NCBI GenBank assembly: GCA_022828595.1
Contig: JAKGHH010000005.1
Coordinates: 63,607,655 to 63,671,654, forward strand
Reading direction: 5' to 3'
DNA from: Nelumbo lutea
Taxonomy: Eukaryota; Streptophyta; Magnoliopsida; Proteales; Nelumbonaceae
Length of the DNA: 64,000 nt
Shown here: piece by piece, positions 12,401 through 22,692 of the stretch
Layout of the letters: each line of letters begins with the position of its first letter
How positions within the stretch are numbered: position 1 is the stretch's first letter
Translations under genes and position numbers: made by a program
The notes under the pieces: generated by a model
The model's input: only the letters and a program-made list of their open reading frames with translations
What the model was told of the DNA's origin: nothing
The model's database searches: none

Positions 12401-14416
12401 TGCGTGTATCCGATATAATTAAATGGCCTAATTGATTATGCCGGTTCTGGTTTTATGTTTTTAACTTTTTGTCCGATTAGTAAAGAGCCTGGATCTTCTG
12501 AAAACAAAAACTGTCATCCAGCAGCAAATTTGAAACATCTCCCCATTAATATACATGTATGGACATATTTCCAATATGCAGCTATACTTTGCTTTTAGTT
12601 TGTGTGCGGAACTTTTGTTTTCAGGAGATCCTGTCACATTAAGAATTGGGTCTCGACTGGTTCTTATTTAGACCCAAATTGATTATATAGTTAACAATAT
12701 GTAAAAGCCTCTAGGTTTTCATGTAATTTTTGTTATATTTTATATCCAAAAAGATAATTTTTGTAGATTATTTATGAGACAATTTTGGTTAAAAATACTT
12801 GTTTTATCAACACAATCATTTTTATTAAGTTATATCACCAAAAATAAAATTTTTAAGTTGTTATTATCATAGATAATTATAGATCTGAAGTATAATTGGG
12901 TTTAATTTGGTCAGACCTGATCGTCCTGATTTAAATTGGATAGTTCTGGGTCTGTCATATGGAACTGTTTAATAATTGGTTTCAGTATCACAGAATTTTG
13001 TTTATATTATCTGTATATAAGTGTGCTTATGTGAATTTATACTTGACATAATTGTGTATCCTTCTCTCTGTAAAGTAAAAAATTTGTAACTCCACCATGA
13101 TGTTGTTTTATTGTCTAATGGATGAATGTATCGTGTCCCAGCATTTTCAGTTGTTCTCCATGCAATAAGAGCATTTGAATTATACAATCAAATGCTATCT
13201 TTACCATTCACTGGTTTGCTTTTTTCTAGTTATTTGTTTACATGACTTGGTCCATCATCTTCAATCCTCTAATTAAAACGAAACTCTGAAAACTGGACAG
13301 ATCTTGTATCCAAAGAAAAGGTTAAGATAGAGAATGCTCACTTGCCTATTAATGAGATGGATTCACATACAAGAGGTTGCTTGTCGAAAGGACAGATGAG
13401 AACTGAAGGAAGGGAAAGAGTGCGGAGAACAGCCCAATCCTTCACTTCTGACTTTCCTTATTTTAAGTGGTGTATGAGGGAGTATAATGTGGGAGGAAGG
13501 CGGCTTATTTTGGTGAGTTTTCTGTGCCAAATCTTGTTTTGTTTCATAATTTAAATTAAATAACTCTTTTTTGTGTGCGATGGAGGATGTAATCAAATTT
13601 GTTTATTTCTGTTAACCAACTATATTTGATGGTTATGAGTGAACTAATTAAGGTGCATGTAAGGTCCTTGGTGTCTAGGTCGAGAAAAAAACATCTATGA
13701 TTAATCAAATGTGGTGGGAAAATGGCTGGAAAGGTGTTGCGCTCAGAATTTTCACTGAAAGTTGAACTCTCTGCAAGATAATGCATTCCCATGTAGGCAT
13801 CCAGGTATCACATTGAAAATGCGAAGTGAGTCAGTTAAGACATATCATGTAGTGTTTCATTGGTAACCCAGAAATTGGAAGTGAAAATTTATGGTAAAAA
13901 GAAGAAAAGTAACTAGAAAATGCTTACAACCATGAATTTACACTTATGGATTTGTGTTTTCCTGTATTTATGCTTATCAAGAGATTAAAACACAGGCCTT
14001 TCATGTTAGTTACAGTTTGAAGTTAAAACTATTAAAATTTTGTGATGATTACATGATTCTTTGGTGCATTTGTTCATCTTTTCCTTCTGCAGTCTATTTC
14101 GTATAGTCTTTCTTTAACTAAGTAGATAAATTGGTCCATGCAGCACATACCAAATTATTTCAGTAAGGAACATTTTCGTGGGTATAGAAAAAATATGAAA
14201 ATTCTGCTTCACAACAGAGGTAGATCTTGGGAGATGAATTTACTTGTTTCTGGTCGGCAATATTCTATTTCTCGTGGTTGGGCTTCCTTTGTGCGTCATA
14301 ACAACATACAAAAAGGTGATATCTGTGCATTTGAACTTGTCGGAAAAACAGATATGCGTGTTAGTATCTTCCGGGTGGACAAGAAAGTTAAATTTGTTGA
14401 CAATGGAAGCGGTTGA
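9494..14416 (+). CDS. B3 gene A: REM-type transcription factor with three B3 domains, six exons
   Basis: Predicted nuclear DNA-binding regulator. Exons: 9494-9583, 9761-10301, 10548-10759, 11421-11736, 13301-13512 and 14144-14416 (TGA). All junctions are GT-AG and keep the frame (phases 0,1,0,1,0), giving 547 aa. B3-1 is at about residues 13-106 (CFFKVFLPKP; GWEVFLKDH; GDFFVFRY). A basic linker rich in KR follows. B3-2 is at about 263-355 (FPYFVKCIKASN; GWINFVRDN; GDTCIFELVG). B3-3 is at about 438-535 (FPYFKWCMREYN; GWASFVRHNN; GDICAFELVG). Exons 3 and 5 are both 212 nt with identical phases, so B3-3 probably arose by duplicating the exon 3-4 pair. If the donor at 11737 is not used, exon 4 reads on to a stop at 11814-11816, giving a two-domain protein of 411-412 aa; that form may also exist. 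The B3 fold is clear. The REM subtype is inferred from the multiple-B3 layout. Targets are unknown. Confidence 0.85.
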
Positions 14417-15396
14417 GAGGAGAGACATATCCATAAGAAGCATTTGTGTGGTACAACCATCACATTGAATTGAAGATTCATACTGGAAATGCTGTTCTGT
14501 TCTTTTTGTCATGTTTTCAGATTTTGTACCAAGTATATGGCCAAATACTAATGTTCATGGCCTTCTGCATACATATATATGCTTGTGAACTTTAAAACAT
14601 TTTGCTTTAGTGTTTTTTCAGTTGATCTCCTATATGTAAACCATGGGCATGTTATGCCAGTGATAGATGAAACCATGAAATATTACAAAACCATGGGCAT
14701 GTTATCTCCTATATGTAAACCATGAGCAGTTATTGTAATTTATACATGGTGTGTGTGTGGTTAAATACATTTTCTGTACAGTTCTGTTAGTCTTTTCTTG
14801 TGGTCATTAGCTTCTCTGTTTATATTTATTCTGATTAATTCTGTACGAGGTCAAAACATTGGAAATGTAATTTTAAGAGACATCAAGATATGCTTTGGAT
14901 ATGCACAGATATGCTAAGAAAACTCAAATAAAGAAATACATCAATAAAATTAAATGGTCATTTATTTTTATGTCTTTTTGGGTATGCAAGATAGCTTGTA
15001 GCAGTTAGTTCTCTCTCTCTCTCTGGAGAAGTACCTTATCTCTTCTGTCTGCTTATATCTATAAAACTTTTGGCTGTGTTTGGTTGCAATGTAAATGCAA
15101 ATGTGTACATTGCATATTTACCCTCTTTTCAGTTCATGAATGCAAACATGATTTAGATTTTAAACAGTTTTTCACTCATCATTAAATGCCCCAATTACCT
15201 TGTGCTTGAGGCAATGCCTTAACTTGGTTAAAAAGTTGATTATCAAAAGAATACACAAAAATGTTAGAAAATACATTTTTTATGTTATAATCATTTCTTT
15301 TTTACATGTCAAACAAATGCTCACAAACAAGGAAAGTACATAAATACCACAGTTTGGTGTTTGTATTGCAAACAAACGGAGCCTTTATTTCAAACC
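14417..15396. other. Intergenic; no gene seen
   Basis: This is the downstream flank of gene A. A short direct repeat (CTCCTATATGTAAACCATG with GGGCATGTTAT) occurs twice between about 14626 and 14725. A CT microsatellite lies at 15010-15024. Nothing else was recognised. Confidence 0.5.
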
Positions 15397-15640
15397 TCAT
15401 GTTGACCCTTCCTGCTCATCAATCTGTGTTGATACAGTATATTTCATTACTGCAACCAGCCCTTTGCCAAGTGAGACTGCATCATTTATGCCCGACATGG
15501 AAGCAGTTGACCTGCCATCTCTAAAGTGCATGGGGCCACCAAGTGTCCAAGTGATACTGGTCCTTTGAAGATGAGACTCGGTGACCAAAGTCATGGTAAC
15601 GTTTTCACCCAAATAAAAGTCTAAGTAACATTGCTCCTAT
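15397..15640 (-). pseudogene. Unidentified protein-coding-like fragment
   Basis: The minus strand reads without interruption through LDFYLGENVTMTLVTES, TSITWTLGGPMHFRDGR and AVSLGKGLVAVMKYTV to a stop near 15397. The composition (balanced, with GG, TWTLGG and LGKGL motifs) looks like a real protein segment rather than chance, but I cannot name the family. It has no start codon context and no adjoining exon, so a captured or decayed host exon is likely. Confidence 0.3.
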
Positions 15641-16472
15641 TTTTATGGAAAAGTTCGTTTAGAGTTAATTAAACTCAGTGTCCAGCCTGAACCAAAAAGA
15701 ATAGATTAGAATCCTATCAGCTGCAATTTTGTAATGGTGGTATGGGCTCAACCATCTCTGCCCATAATTGGCATGTATGTTGACACAATCAAAGCAAGGA
15801 ACTAACTCTTTTCCTTTTTGATGTATCAATAATGTTCACAGCAGTTGTAAAAACTTCATCCGTATGGTGGTGAGCATTCTCTCAAGGATGACATTATGGG
15901 TGTCTTTTATGGATTTGATGATTCGTTAGGAACATGCTCACCTTTTGGGCTGTGAAGAGGCAAGTTCCCATTCTCGCGGTTAATGTCCCTTTCATCAATT
16001 TAAACAAACTGAAACAAATTATGAAAAAAAAGAATGAAGCTACCAACTATAAGGTGCATGGAACAGATTCAATATACATTTGAATCATAAGGTAACTTGA
16101 ATGTATAAAATCAGGAGGCAAGTCCGTATTCTCACTTTCTCACAATCCCTTTCATCAATTTGAACAAATTGAAACAACCAACTATAAGGTACATAGAACA
16201 GATTATGTATAAATACAATTCATAAAGTAATTTGAATATGTAAATTCCCAATAGATAAAAATATCGGCGGATAAAAACAAGGGAATCATTCCTCAAATAC
16301 CTTTCTGAAAAATAAAAGCAAAAAAAATCCATTTTATTTGTTATGGCTTGATGCATTGGTAAAATCTTGGGATGAAAAGTGTTAGAAAACAGGTAGAGTC
16401 AGAGCAGCCACTTTCTGCTAGAAAATTCTGAAGGTTATGTTTATCCAGTTGGCCCCTCCCAAGACCCTGGAC
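15641..16472. other. Intergenic; no gene seen
   Basis: AT-rich. Two diverged copies of a segment of about 130 bp lie at about 15960-16090 and 16110-16240 (GGCAAGTCCSTATTCTC, CCCTTTCATCAATTT, CCAACTATAAGGT), a short tandem duplication. Confidence 0.5.
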
Positions 16473-16659
16473 CAAGGTTCAAAATATTTGAATCAACTGT
16501 TTTTTTATTACTTTTTTATTTATTTTTGTAGAACCGGTTCGTGGGGGGGGGGAGATTTAGGGCTCCTCCACCCCCTAAACCGGTCAGACCCCCGAGGTGT
16601 ATCGGAGGGGTCCCAAAACGATATGTATCGGTCGATACATGTTGATACTTTGAACCTTG
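16473..16659 (+). mobile_element. MITE with CAAGGTTCAAA ends, copy a
   Basis: It starts CAAGGTTCAAAATAT and ends ATACTTTGAACCTTG, an inverted repeat. The flanks CCCTGGAC (16465-16472) and CCCTCGAC (16660-16667) are a 7/8 target duplication. The interior has CTAAACCGGTCAGACC and GTATCGGTCGATAC. A second copy lies at 35439-35680 in the opposite orientation. The 8-bp duplication and CA..TG ends suggest a hAT-type non-autonomous element. Confidence 0.75.
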
Positions 16660-16699
16660 CCCTCGACTATGGGGATTAATATTTGGAATGATTTAGTAG

Positions 16700-16850
16700 G
16701 CAGGGTAGATGTTCTACTGGGATTAATATTGGGATGTGGGAAGTGTGGATCTATTTTCCACCAGAGCTGGATGAAGATTTGTGGTTTGCATCTTCAGGGC
16801 TTACACGTGACACCCATGCAGGGGAGGTTGTTATGGTTATATGAAGGTGA
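16700..16850 (+). pseudogene. Unidentified short coding-like fragment
   Basis: In one plus frame the sequence reads VWIYFPPELDEDLWFASSG, then LTRDTHAGEVVMVI and a stop at about 16836. The peptide looks protein-like, but no family was recognised and no splice partners were found. It may belong to the same lost host gene as the fragment near 15.5 kb; this is a guess. Confidence 0.25.
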
Positions 16851-17163
16851 ACTGCTGCACCAAGATAGCTTTAGTTGAAGCTCTACTTTAAATTGTATGC
16901 AATGTTTATACTATGCAAGTCATACTACCTGGGTCCCATTGTAAGGTTCTATCAAATACTCAATAATTCCAATTGTTAGGTATTCTCAGAATTAGTAATG
17001 CTGAAATCACAATGTTGGGACATTCCAATTTGCTCAATCAATCAATAATATCTATTTGCACTGTTGTTGATAAGCTTTTCGTTTTTCTAATGAAAGAACA
17101 AGACTAATGTACACTAAGAAAATTTCCTAGTAAAGAAGTAATAAATGTAGATAAATTTAAAAG

Positions 17164-19341
17164 TCACCAGTAGTCTTTGCAAGAACAAGCTCCATCTTGG
17201 AAAAAGTGGAAGCGATTGACATCTTTTATGACAACTGGTCTTTCAAAGACCTTGGAGATAAATTTGGTAGCTGTGTGGCAATCATTGCAGGTACGTAGGT
17301 TCTTTGTTATCCGGATGGTTGTTCCAGGTTTAGTTCTCATTAATCCAAAAGCAATAGCCAGCTTTTCACTGTGGTGATACAGGAGGTTTATCTTTGTTTC
17401 ATATGGTACATCTTGGAATACAAGCTTAATGTCGGGTACGTAACCTACTTCTTTAATCTTGTTAATCATGATCTTCAATATCCTATGAATCTCAGGGTAT
17501 TGGGGGTGATCTATATCCCCAGCCATGAATGTAAAAATCTCCCTATCTATCTCGATAGAACTGAACCCTGGGGTCTTCTTCAATCCCTTTGATCTCAATG
17601 ATACTCTTGTCATCTTAACACCTTCCCAGTTTCCAACAGTTGCATACATATTTGAAAGTAAGACATAGTACCCAGCGTCGTTTGGATCTAATTCAAAAAG
17701 CTTTTTTGAAATCTGTAATCCCAAGTCGATATTTCCATGGACTCTGCAGGCACCTAGCAAGGCCCCATAAACTCCAGCATCAGGCTGCAAAGGCATGGTA
17801 TTGATCAGAAAATGGGCATCATCTAATCGCCCGGCACGACCAAGAAGATCAACAATGCAAGTATAGTGTTGTAGATTTGGTAATATATGCCAATATCTAA
17901 CCATGCAATGGAAAATGTGAAGCCCTTGATCAACCATTCCAGCATGACTACATGCACACAAGACACACAACAGAGTTGATTCATCTGGCTCTAAGCCTTT
18001 CCCCTGCATTTTCCAAAGAAGATCAATTGCATCATCTCCGCACCCATTCATCCCATTACCAGCAATCATGGCATTCCAGCATGCAATGTCCTTTTCCTTC
18101 ATTCCCTCAAAGAATTTTCTTGCACTCTCCAAATTCCCGCAATTAGCATACATGCCTATAAGTGCAGATCCTACAAAAATATCATCTTCAAAACCTGTTT
18201 TTATCATTAATGCATGAACACGTCTGCCCTGTTGTAGAGCTCCTGATCGACTGCAACTTGAAAGGATGCCAATCAAACAGATAAAATCCAGTGCTACCTC
18301 ATCCACCCCAATCATTTCGTTAAAGATCTGCATAGCTTTGTTCATATACCCAACATCTGAAAAGCTAGAGAGCATCAATGTCCATGTAACCACATCCTTC
18401 ACAGGCATCTCGTTGAATAAGCTATATGCATGTTCGACGCACCTGCATTTTGCATACATATCAATCAGAGCAGTCTTAATGATCTGATCATTCTCGAACC
18501 CAGCTTTAATCGTACAACCATGAATTACACTCCCCAACTGTAAAGAACCTATGGCAGAACACCCTGATATCAAACTGACTATAGTAAAAAAGTCTGGAGA
18601 AAATCCATTTCTCTGCATCAAAGTAAAAAGTTGAAGAACTTCGTCACCAAAGCCTTTATTGGAATAGCCTGAAATAAGAGCATTCCATGTAACAATATTT
18701 TTATCGGGTATTTTGTCAAATAGTCTCCGAGCAACATCCATGCAGCCAACTTTGGAATAAAAAAGGACCAAGGATGTCTCTACGAAGACGTTAACTCCCA
18801 AACCATATCGGATCAAGAAGCAGTGTAACGATCTTCCGACCCGAATCAAGCCCAAGTTAGCAAGAGCAGATAGAATGCTCGTAATAGTAACCACATTGGG
18901 CAGGAAGCCACTCATTATCATGTCACAGAGCACCTCGTAAGCCTCGAAATAACGCTCATTCTTAGTGAACCCAGATATCAAAATTGTCCAAGAAACCAGG
19001 TTTTTATTTTGAATTCGTCCAAAAATCTGCTTTGCCACATTCAGGAGTCCGCAAGAAGCGTAAGAGTTCATCAACCTGTTGGAGAGGAAGATGTTTTGAG
19101 CAAGGCCCGATGTAATTATCTGGGCGTGAATCTGTTGAATGGGCTTAAGTTCTTTGAGTCCTTGAAGGACTGAAGCGTAGGATGGAGCGCGGGGGGCTAT
19201 CAATTTGGTTACGTTGGATACAGGATTTCTGTGTTCTGTTGAAGAGAAACGAGACTCAAGACAAAAGGGAGACTTGAAACGGAGAGAAGTCTGTTTTGGG
19301 TGGGAACGAAGAAGATTAAAAACAGTTGAGCTGTCGACCAT
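17164..19341 (-). CDS. DYW-class pentatricopeptide repeat protein (organelle RNA editing type)
   Basis: An intronless frame of 725 aa from the ATG at 19341. An in-frame ATG at 19425 would add 28 residues; the inner start is preferred because it leaves a Ser/Arg-rich, acid-poor N-terminus (MVDSSTVFNLLRSHP) typical of organelle targeting. From about residue 55 come PLS-type repeats: SWTILISGF, TWNALISGYSNKG, TALIDMYAKC, GSALIGMYANCGN, CWNAMIAGNGMNG. Then follow E motifs (YTCIVDLLGRAGRL, YVLLSNMYATVGNWE), a PG box (KKTPGFSSIEI) and a C-terminal DYW domain with HSEKLAIAFGL, CNDCHTATKFIS and the terminal CSCKDYW. The HxE and CxxC residues of the zinc-dependent deaminase fold are present. By family it would bind a specific organellar transcript and take part in C-to-U editing. 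The site cannot be deduced here. It appears intact and unrelated to the B3 cluster. Confidence 0.93.
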   Translation of the reverse strand: MVDSSTVFNLLRSHPKQTSLRFKSPFCLESRFSSTEHRNPVSNVTKLIAPRAPSYASVLQGLKELKPIQQIHAQIITSGLAQNIFLSNRLMNSYASCGLLNVAKQIFGRIQNKNLVSWTILISGFTKNERYFEAYEVLCDMIMSGFLPNVVTITSILSALANLGLIRVGRSLHCFLIRYGLGVNVFVETSLVLFYSKVGCMDVARRLFDKIPDKNIVTWNALISGYSNKGFGDEVLQLFTLMQRNGFSPDFFTIVSLISGCSAIGSLQLGSVIHGCTIKAGFENDQIIKTALIDMYAKCRCVEHAYSLFNEMPVKDVVTWTLMLSSFSDVGYMNKAMQIFNEMIGVDEVALDFICLIGILSSCSRSGALQQGRRVHALMIKTGFEDDIFVGSALIGMYANCGNLESARKFFEGMKEKDIACWNAMIAGNGMNGCGDDAIDLLWKMQGKGLEPDESTLLCVLCACSHAGMVDQGLHIFHCMVRYWHILPNLQHYTCIVDLLGRAGRLDDAHFLINTMPLQPDAGVYGALLGACRVHGNIDLGLQISKKLFELDPNDAGYYVLLSNMYATVGNWEGVKMTRVSLRSKGLKKTPGFSSIEIDREIFTFMAGDIDHPQYPEIHRILKIMINKIKEVGYVPDIKLVFQDVPYETKINLLYHHSEKLAIAFGLMRTKPGTTIRITKNLRTCNDCHTATKFISKVFERPVVIKDVNRFHFFQDGACSCKDYW

Positions 19342-19425
19342 AACTTTTCCGTTAATCTTTTTCTCTTCTACTCTTTGTTGAACTGCAGCTTTATGAATTA
19401 TGATGATGGTCTCATTTATGAGCAA

Positions 19426-20449
19426 GAGCAGACAACCTTTAATTCTTTACCGAGACGGAAGAAATGGGCGGCGAGGATTAATGTTGTAATTTTGCATCCA
19501 GTTCAGGAAGGCACGCTCGACAGGCGCTCCTGGAGTTGAAGAGTCGACAATACTACAGCATTGATACCTAGGAACCCACGATGTGGTTGTAAGAATACGT
19601 GCTGTCTGTGACAGGGGCTTATAACGAATAAAAACACCCCACGACGATAGCCATCCTCGCGGAGTTACAGCTAACGATATATTATATATACTTAGAGCAG
19701 GGAGCCGTGCGATGTACGGAAAATTTGAAAGATTTAATAATTTTATTTATTATTAATTAATAATTCAAATTTATTGTTAATTAACTAAAAGTGTTAAAGT
19801 TATTGTTAGTATTTAAAATTTTAATAACCGTATTTTCATTTAATGTTGATTTAAAGAAAATAATTATTGTTAATTTAATATAAATAAATATTTTAAAAAA
19901 ATTAGTTTTATTAATAATTTATAATAATTTTTATTATTTTTAAATGAAATTTTGATTAACATTAAATTGATAAAAATAATTGTAAAAGCTAATGTTTTGA
20001 TTAATTTCACTAATAATTAACAATTATATAGGAATGACAACGAGGTGGGTTCAAGGCGGGGCACCCCATCCCTATCCTTGCCCCATAGTCAAGTCAAGAC
20101 ACTTTATCCCATCCCCACTGTGAGGTAGGTTCAAGGTAAGGCAACCACTCCTCAATATTGGGCCAGTTTAGGGACAAGTGACCCCACTCCTCAACAAGGA
20201 TGGAGAATCATATAATTTCCCTACACCATCCCTAGTATTGGGCGAGTTCAAGTAAAAGTGTAAATCGGGTCGAGCCTTGGGCTAGGCCAAGCCAAGCTAT
20301 GAGTGGTCCATTTTTTTTTTAATTTGAAAAAAATATGTTTAAATTTTTTTTCATATGATTTTTTATGTATATAATTGTTTATATATACAATTAGACCTAT
20401 TCATGGGCCAAGTAGCCCGATGACCTGGTCTGATGCTATTACATATATA
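19426..20449. other. Intergenic, AT-rich; upstream of the PPR gene
   Basis: The first 250 bp should hold the PPR promoter; no clear TATA box could be assigned. AGCCGTGCGATGTACGG occurs at 19703-19719. From about 20030 to 20280 there is a degenerate CCCCATCC / GGGCAAGTTCAAG-type repeat often seen in plant intergenic DNA. No gene was seen. Confidence 0.45.
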
Positions 20450-22560
20450 AAAAAGTACTTATATATAATAAATATTATATATGCTTCTTAAATTATTAAT
20501 AAATATCAATTTGCTATTACGATATATAAATTAAATTACTAAATTAATATAATATTATTTTATAAAAATATACAGAAAATAAAAACATTTTGTGTACAAA
20601 TCGGGCTTCAGTGTTGGACTCGGGCTCGAGATTCGAGCTTTATATAAGGGCTGGGCTTGGGTTTAAGATCCAGTCAAAGAGGCAGCATCAACAACCACAC
20701 CATTTCGGTTTACAATTTCCCTAGGCTGATTATGCACATGGGATATGCTATCGTAAAAAATAACAACATTGCTCATACCACTGCCATTTCCCTCTACCTT
20801 GGGCTTTGGTTTCCTACCTCTCTTTCCTTCTTTCCCAGTCGATAGAAGCAACCATTTCGTTGATAAAGACGCATGTGTTAATTACAAAATTATGACTTTT
20901 TATAAATTAATATTTTTATTTATTTCTAGTTTAGTATAAAAAAAATACATAACATTTATATATATTAATATAAAATTTATCTAAATATTACATAATAATA
21001 TTTACCATATATGCGTATAACTTTCAAGTTGAGCTTATTAGGGGTTGTTTAGCTTGGGCCCTATCTACTAAAACCATCATTGGACTCTAAAAGTTTGATA
21101 CACAATAAGACTTCAAATCTAATTATCCTTGATAATGTGTTGGCATGGTGCATATCTAAGTTGTACCTAACTCAAAAGAAAATAGTTGCTTGAGATTGCA
21201 AATTTATACATCTAATCGGGTTAGGTTAAGTAATAAATTATTTGTTACTTTTTATTATTAATTATTAAAATAGTTAATTATTAAATTACTGTATTTATTT
21301 AAAATACATTAATTTTTGGAAATTGTCATATTTTTAAAAATATTGATGATTTCTTGGTAAAAACTAATTAAATGTAATTTTATAGTAATTAAATCTAACT
21401 TTTTGGTAATTAAATGTAATTTCTTTAATTAAGCTTTACGTTTTTAAGAATTTTTGGATTTTTAATTATTTTTTGGTGTTTTTATTATTATTCAATAATT
21501 TTTGCATATGAGTATTTTTCAATGATTTTCAGTATTTATTTTTGCATATTAGTCACTACAAAATTAATTTGCATTTGCTTTCAGCAAAAATAAATTAAAT
21601 AACTAAATAAATAACATAGTTAATAAAAATACAACTAATTATAAAAAAATTTCAATAATTTCTGGCGTGGGTATTTTTAAGAATAAAATACTCATAACCG
21701 TACTTTTTATTTATTTTTAGGTTTTTCAGAATTTTCTAGATTTTTAATTAATTGTTGGTATTTTTTCATTATTATCCAGTAATTTTTTCTATAAAATAAT
21801 GTTAATAAAACAGGTTTTGCATTTTAAATTTTCATTAATTTTTATAATTTTTAATGAGTTCATTATACACAATAAAGGTCTCAACTCATAAAAATTATGA
21901 ATTAACTAAAAATGCATTAGTACAAATTTATCTAATAATATTATTAAAATTATAAAGTAATATTTTATATTTAAATTTATTTTTTAATTAATTGTTGGTA
22001 TTTTTTCATTATTATTAAGTAATTTTTGCAATACATACTGTTAATAAAATGGTTCTACATTTTAAAATTTCATTAATTTTTATAATTTTTAATGAGTTCA
22101 TTATGCACAATAAAGTTCTCAACTCATAAGTTATCTAATAATATTATTAAAACTATCAATTAATACTTTTATTTTTAAATTTCTTATTTTTATTAGCATT
22201 TATTACGTTTGATTTTTAGGTGGAATTGAAACTCATTTTTAGTATTAACTAAGTTTTGTTAATATTTATTTTGAGTAAAAATTTATTAGATTTTTAAATT
22301 AATAATTTTTTGATTATTTTAACTCAACCTATTTATATTATTACTATTATCTCTCTCATTTAAATGTAATATTAACATGCATTAAAATAAGAGGTTTTGA
22401 AAAACTCAAAGGTCTCTCTCCCTCTTAAATGTCTTTTTTTTTTTAAATATAATAATAATATACATTAAAATAATAAGGCCTTGGAAACCCAAAGATCTCT
22501 TTATTAATAGCGCCTAATAAAAATCAATAATTATTGTTTTATATTTTAAAAATAAAAATT
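20450..22560 (+). repeat. AT-rich module, segmental duplication copy 1 (upstream of gene B)
   Basis: The order of recognisable strings is repeated at 28590-30560: GCTTCTTRAATTATTAATAA, ACATTTTGTGTA, GAGCTTATTAGG, GTTGTTTAGCTTGG, CCATCATTGGACTC, AAAATAGTTGCTTG, GCGGGTTAGGTTAAGT and CTAGTTTAGYATAAA. The module contains no genes. Within this copy a block of about 180 bp (ATTGTTGGTATTTTTTCATT..CTCAACTCATAA) recurs at about 21750-21900 and 21980-22130. Confidence 0.75.
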
Positions 22561-22615
22561 GAAAAAAAAAAGATAAATAACCGAGAGACGTGCTAAATAA
22601 ACCGTCCAATTTTAT

Positions 22616-22622
22616 TATAAAT
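22616..22622 (+). promoter_or_regulatory. TATA box of B3 gene B
   Basis: TATAAAT lies 71 bp upstream of the first ATG at 22693, in an otherwise AT-rich context, so the assignment is moderate. Confidence 0.4.
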
Positions 22623-22692
22623 CTTACTTAACCCAACCCAGTTCAACTATTTTATTCTTCAGTTCTTCCTGGGAACAGTGTGATTTCCAGTC

